DNA from: Chryseobacterium gleum
Lineage (GTDB): Bacteria > Bacteroidota > Bacteroidia > Flavobacteriales_D > Sanyastnellaceae
Direction: 5' to 3'
Assembly (NCBI GenBank): GCA_945878835.1
Contig: CAMCUG010000010.1
Span: 1 to 17,911, forward strand
DNA length: 17,911 nucleotides
Each line of letters starts with the position of its first letter. The first letter of the stretch is position 1. Position numbers and translations under genes: made by a program. The notes beneath the pieces were generated by a model. The model saw only the letters and a program-made list of their open reading frames with translations. It was not told the DNA's origin and did not search any database. Shown here in pieces: positions 14,860-17,911 of the stretch.

Positions 14860-15526
14860 GGATTCAAATATTGAAGTCGAGTTACAAGTAGCTGATTATC
14901 TTTTGCAAATTAAGGCAATTGAATTGAAACCTCAAGCCCCATTCACCTGGGCAAGCGGATTGAAGTCGCCGATCTATTGCGACAACCGCAAAACTCTTTC
15001 ATTCCCTGTTTGCAGAACTCATATTCGTCAGCAGTTTGTAAATGTTATTCAAGAAAAGTTCGGAACACCTGATATTATTGCTGGTGTAGCCACAGGAGGT
15101 ATTGCTATCGGTGCATTAGTTGCTCAAGAAATGGGAATTCCCTACGCTTACGTTCGTAGCGAGGTTAAAAAACACGGATTAGGAAATCAGGTTGAAGGGG
15201 TGGTTGAACCGAATCAAAAAGTTGTCGTTATTGAAGATCTTATTTCAACCGGAAAAAGTAGCCTAAGCGCGGTAAGTGCTTTGCGCGAAGCCGGACTGGA
15301 TATTATGGGAATGGTGGCCATATTCACTTATGATTTTCAAATTGCGAAACAAGCGTTTCAAGACGCTGATGTTAAATTACATACACTTACCGATTACCAC
15401 GCTTTGCTTCAGCAAGCGTTGAAAAAAGAATACATCAGCGAAGAACAATTAAGCACGTTAAACGTGTGGAGAGAAGATCCAGCCGCATGGAGCGCTGCTT
15501 TCCTTGAAACACATTCCAATGGCTAA
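14858..15526 (+). CDS. pyrE: Orotate phosphoribosyltransferase
   Basis: The 222-residue protein carries the type I PRTase PRPP-binding motif VVVIEDLISTGKSS (122-135), the orotate-site stretch ASGLKSPIYCDNRKTLSFP, and VRSEVKKHGLGNQVEG of the flexible catalytic loop with its conserved Lys residues. It converts orotate and PRPP to OMP in the fifth step of pyrimidine synthesis, in the cytoplasm. The ATG overlaps the divergent NUDIX ATG by two bases. The 3' end overlaps the SRPBCC gene by 8 bases. No attenuator or PyrR-like leader is possible, since there is no untranslated space upstream. Confidence 0.96.
   Translation: MDSNIEVELQVADYLLQIKAIELKPQAPFTWASGLKSPIYCDNRKTLSFPVCRTHIRQQFVNVIQEKFGTPDIIAGVATGGIAIGALVAQEMGIPYAYVRSEVKKHGLGNQVEGVVEPNQKVVVIEDLISTGKSSLSAVSALREAGLDIMGMVAIFTYDFQIAKQAFQDADVKLHTLTDYHALLQQALKKEYISEEQLSTLNVWREDPAAWSAAFLETHSNG
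14865..14872 (-). promoter_or_regulatory. Candidate -7 element of the NUDIX gene, inside pyrE
   Basis: On the minus strand AATATTTG matches TANNTTTG at 7 of 8 positions and lies 5 bases (AATCC) before the NUDIX ATG. It falls within codons 3-5 of pyrE and faces the pyrE promoter box 11 bases away. Confidence 0.4.
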
Positions 15527-15929
15527 ATTCACAAGCAAAATTGTTGAAGTAAATGCCCCCATCGCCGAGGTGCATTTATACTTGCAAAACATGGCGAACA
15601 TTCAACGCCTACTTCCTTTAGATAAAATTTCGAATTGGAGTAACACAGAAGATTCCTGTTGTTTTAAAATTCAAAATGTTTACACCATCGAATTGAAACG
15701 CATTAGCTCAGTTTTAAACGATAGCGATGCTGAAACCACTTTCGAGACAACTGATAAAAGTCCCTTTCCTTTTGTGTTGAAAGCAAAATTGAAAAGCAAT
15801 GGAACAACCACCACTGCTCACCAAGATTGCGACGCTACCATTAATCCGTTTATGGAAATGATGGTGAAAGGTCCCTTCCAACAATTATTCGATTACATGT
15901 CGGAACGTCTAGCGAAAGAATTCGTTTAG
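15519..15929 (+). CDS. SRPBCC (START/Bet v 1-like) fold protein
   Basis: The 136-residue protein starts MAKFTSKIVEVNAPIAEVHLYLQNM, the typical first strand and helix of SRPBCC ligand-binding proteins. It ends with a long amphipathic helix (NPFMEMMVKGPFQQLFDYMSERLAKEF) that packs on the hydrophobic pocket in this fold. The ligand is unknown; the family spans lipid and hydrophobic small-molecule binding. There is no signal peptide. ATG 15519 is chosen over the in-frame TTG at 15504; it overlaps the last 8 bases of pyrE, so cotranscription and coupled translation are likely. The acyl-CoA ligase follows after 12 bases. Confidence 0.8.
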   Translation: MAKFTSKIVEVNAPIAEVHLYLQNMANIQRLLPLDKISNWSNTEDSCCFKIQNVYTIELKRISSVLNDSDAETTFETTDKSPFPFVLKAKLKSNGTTTTAHQDCDATINPFMEMMVKGPFQQLFDYMSERLAKEFV

Positions 15930-15937
15930 TATATTCG
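15930..15937 (+). promoter_or_regulatory. Candidate -7 element of the acyl-CoA ligase gene
   Basis: TATATTCG lies 4 bases (TTTC) before the ATG at 15942, immediately after the stop of the SRPBCC gene. It suggests an internal promoter, so the ligase may be expressed independently of pyrE. No TTG -33 box is evident. Confidence 0.45.
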
Positions 15938-15941
15938 TTTC

Positions 15942-17696
15942 ATGTATAAAAGATTATTCGACTTCGCCTACGATCAATTGGAGAATCTTCCTCTTGACGT
16001 CATGTTCCGCAGCAAATGCAGAGGAGAGTGGGAAACTTACTCGACACAAAAGTTTATTGATCAGGTCAATCTACTCAGCAATGGACTTGTAGAATACGGC
16101 CTTCAACCCGGAGAAAAAGTTGCGCTAATCACCGATGCAAGCCGCACCGAATGGAACATTTGTGATCATGCCGCTTTACAAATAGGAGCCGTCGATGTTC
16201 CCATTTATCCTACCATGACCGAGCATGATATTCAATACATTTTGAATCACAGCGAGGCAACGATATGTTTCGTTTCGAACCTGGAGCTACTCAACAAAAT
16301 TCGAAACATTCGTCAAAGCACACCTTTATTGAAAGAAGTTTTCACCTTCGAAAAAATTGAAGGCGCGAGACATTGGAAAGAATTATTTTCTTCGAATGAA
16401 GATTCTGCGGCGGAAGTTCAAACGCGAAAAGATAAAATTAAGACCGAAGACTTAGCAACAATAATCTACACTTCAGGAACTACAGGACTTCCAAAAGGAG
16501 TCATGCTTTCACATAGCAACATTGCTTCGAATGTAGAACTCTGTGTTGACAGGTTGCCTGAATTGGTAAAAGGACAAGCACGTTGCGTGAGTTTCCTTCC
16601 CGTTTGTCACATCTTCGAGCGCATGCTGCATTACTTGTACATTAACAATAGCGTGAGCATTACGCTAACAGGAATGGACAACATTAAAGAGGATTTAATA
16701 GCGAACAAGCCCCATATTTTCACAGCGGTTCCGCGACTCTTAGAAAAATTCTTCGACGGAATTATTGCAAAAGGCGAAGCGAATACAGGAATTAAAAAAT
16801 CCCTTTTTCAATGGGCTGTCAAACTTGCACTTCAATGGGAACCGGAAGGCGCCAACGGAAGTTGGTATGAATTCAAGTTGAAGATTGCACAGAAATTAGT
16901 CTTCAGCAAAGTGAAGGCTGCGCTTGGTTTGACAGAAATTGGCGCCATAGCTTGTGGCTCTGCAGCGCTTCAACCGCGACTTGCTCGATTCTTTACAGCC
17001 GCGGGTATTCCAATTAAAGAAGGTTATGGACTTACAGAAACTTCTCCTGTTATTTCCGTGAATACCTTGCGTACACCAAACATGTATTATCCGGGAACAG
17101 TAGGTACTATTATACCTAAAACCGAAGTGAAATTTGCTGCTGACGGAGAAATATTGGTGAAGGGCCCGCAAGTCATGATGGGCTATTATAAAAACCCCGA
17201 GACCACCGCTGAAGTATTGAACGACGGGTGGTTCAGCACAGGTGATATTGGAATTATTAAAGATGGTTTTCTAAAGATTACAGATAGAAAGAAAGAACTT
17301 TTTAAAACCAGTGGTGGAAAATATGTTGCACCTCAGGTACTCGAAAACGCATTGAAAGAATCGCACTTCATTGAACAATGCATGGTGGTGGGCGACGGGC
17401 AAAAATTCCCGGGTGCGCTTATCGTTGTCGATTGGGCTTATGCAAAAAATCACTTCCCTGAATTGGCATCTCATTCTAATGATGAGATTATTCAAAATGA
17501 AAAATTAAACAAGGAAATCAAAGCGTTTATCGCAGAAATGAACAATGGTTTCGGAAGTTGGGAACAAATCAAAGGCTTCCATTTAATAGCAAAACCCTTC
17601 ACCGTAGATAGCGGCGAGATTACGCCAACATTAAAATTAAAACGCAAAAAGATTTCGGAAAATTACGCGACTGAAATTTCGAATCTCTACGTGTAA
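15942..17696 (+). CDS. Long-chain acyl-CoA synthetase (AMP-forming)
   Basis: The 584-residue protein is an ANL-superfamily adenylating enzyme. The P-loop TSGTTGLPKGVMLSH is at residues 177-191, the A5 motif YGLTETSP at 362-369, the adenylate-binding STGDIG at about 432-437, and the hinge and C-terminal motif DRKKELFKTSGGKYV at 448-462, typical of long-chain FadD/ACSL enzymes. It activates fatty acids to acyl-CoA through acyl-AMP, in the cytoplasm or at the membrane face. The product could feed phospholipid synthesis or beta-oxidation, where the acyl-CoA dehydrogenase at 9304-10446 would act. It is followed after 5 bases by a PAP2-like gene, suggesting cotranscription. Confidence 0.94.
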   Translation: MYKRLFDFAYDQLENLPLDVMFRSKCRGEWETYSTQKFIDQVNLLSNGLVEYGLQPGEKVALITDASRTEWNICDHAALQIGAVDVPIYPTMTEHDIQYILNHSEATICFVSNLELLNKIRNIRQSTPLLKEVFTFEKIEGARHWKELFSSNEDSAAEVQTRKDKIKTEDLATIIYTSGTTGLPKGVMLSHSNIASNVELCVDRLPELVKGQARCVSFLPVCHIFERMLHYLYINNSVSITLTGMDNIKEDLIANKPHIFTAVPRLLEKFFDGIIAKGEANTGIKKSLFQWAVKLALQWEPEGANGSWYEFKLKIAQKLVFSKVKAALGLTEIGAIACGSAALQPRLARFFTAAGIPIKEGYGLTETSPVISVNTLRTPNMYYPGTVGTIIPKTEVKFAADGEILVKGPQVMMGYYKNPETTAEVLNDGWFSTGDIGIIKDGFLKITDRKKELFKTSGGKYVAPQVLENALKESHFIEQCMVVGDGQKFPGALIVVDWAYAKNHFPELASHSNDEIIQNEKLNKEIKAFIAEMNNGFGSWEQIKGFHLIAKPFTVDSGEITPTLKLKRKKISENYATEISNLYV

Positions 17697-17701
17697 AATA
17701 A

Positions 17702-17911
17702 ATGATAGAACTCGACATTACCCTGCTGAAAGCAATTAACGGACTTTCTATCTATGGACTAGACAGGGCAATGCTCGTGCTTAGCGGAACACTTATTTGG
17801 ATTCCATTGTTCGCCTATATCATCTGGCAATTATTCGTGACTCACGGTACAAAATTCGGTATTTACGCTGTTATTTTAGCATCACTATCCGTTGGAATAA
17901 GTGACCAAGTT
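17702..17911 (+). CDS. PAP2-family membrane phosphatase, N-terminal part
   Basis: An open frame of 70 codons from ATG 17702 runs to the right edge with no stop. The visible residues, from MIELDITLLKAINGL to SGTLIWIPLFAYIIWQLF, form a short amphipathic start followed by hydrophobic helices. The pattern of an aromatic or hydrophobic lead, then DRAMLVLSGTLIWIPL, and later SVGISDQV fits the N-terminus of PAP2 / undecaprenyl-diphosphatase-like proteins of Bacteroidota. The catalytic motifs (KxxxxxxRP, PSGH, SRxxxxxHxxxD) would lie beyond the window, so the family is inferred from the N-terminus only. It starts 5 bases after the acyl-CoA ligase stop. Confidence 0.65.
   Translation, partial: MIELDITLLKAINGLSIYGLDRAMLVLSGTLIWIPLFAYIIWQLFVTHGTKFGIYAVILASLSVGISDQV

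Overview
The window looks like ordinary chromosome from a member of the Bacteroidota, most likely the Flavobacteriales. The protein families fit that group: a bkdB-type E2 subunit, an ABC-F ATPase with an AKNGTGKST Walker A loop, a Cys-repeat lipoprotein, and pyrE next to NUDIX and SRPBCC genes. No ribosome-binding-site pattern is evident. Instead, almost every leading gene has a TANNTTTG or TANNTTCG box just before its start, which resembles the Bacteroidota -7 promoter element. Base composition looks moderately AT-rich by eye; I did not compute it. I see no tRNA, rRNA, CRISPR array, transposase, integrase or phage gene. No stretch without a gene exceeds about 110 bases.

Left part (1-2370, minus strand): the N-terminal 210 residues of a lipoylated 2-oxoacid dehydrogenase E2 subunit, then an O-antigen-ligase-like membrane protein translationally coupled to an ElaA-like GNAT acetyltransferase. 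Divergent from these is a Uup-like ABC-F ATPase (2442-4307), which meets a Kup potassium transporter (4308-6245, minus) tail to tail with no base between the stop codons.

Middle (6294-11524, all minus): a zinc-free quinone-oxidoreductase-like MDR protein, coupled by an ATGA overlap to an unrecognised 633-residue anchored protein with a propeller-like C-terminus; an acyl-CoA dehydrogenase with a clear terminator; and a lipoprotein with six Cys-rich DCGG repeats, also with a clear terminator.

Right part (11614-17911): recJ and thiL on the plus strand; a NUDIX hydrolase on the minus strand that overlaps thiL at its 3' end and pyrE at its start codon; then a plus-strand run of pyrE, a SRPBCC-fold protein, a long-chain acyl-CoA ligase and the start of a PAP2-like phosphatase.

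The genes are mostly housekeeping: branched-chain and fatty acid oxidation, lipid activation, pyrimidine and thiamine synthesis, DNA repair, ribosome-associated ATPase, potassium uptake and surface polysaccharide. I found no convincing undescribed multi-gene system. The most unusual features are the compact layout with start-proximal promoter boxes, which implies many leaderless or near-leaderless mRNAs, and the NUDIX/pyrE start overlap, where two promoters appear to point at each other.
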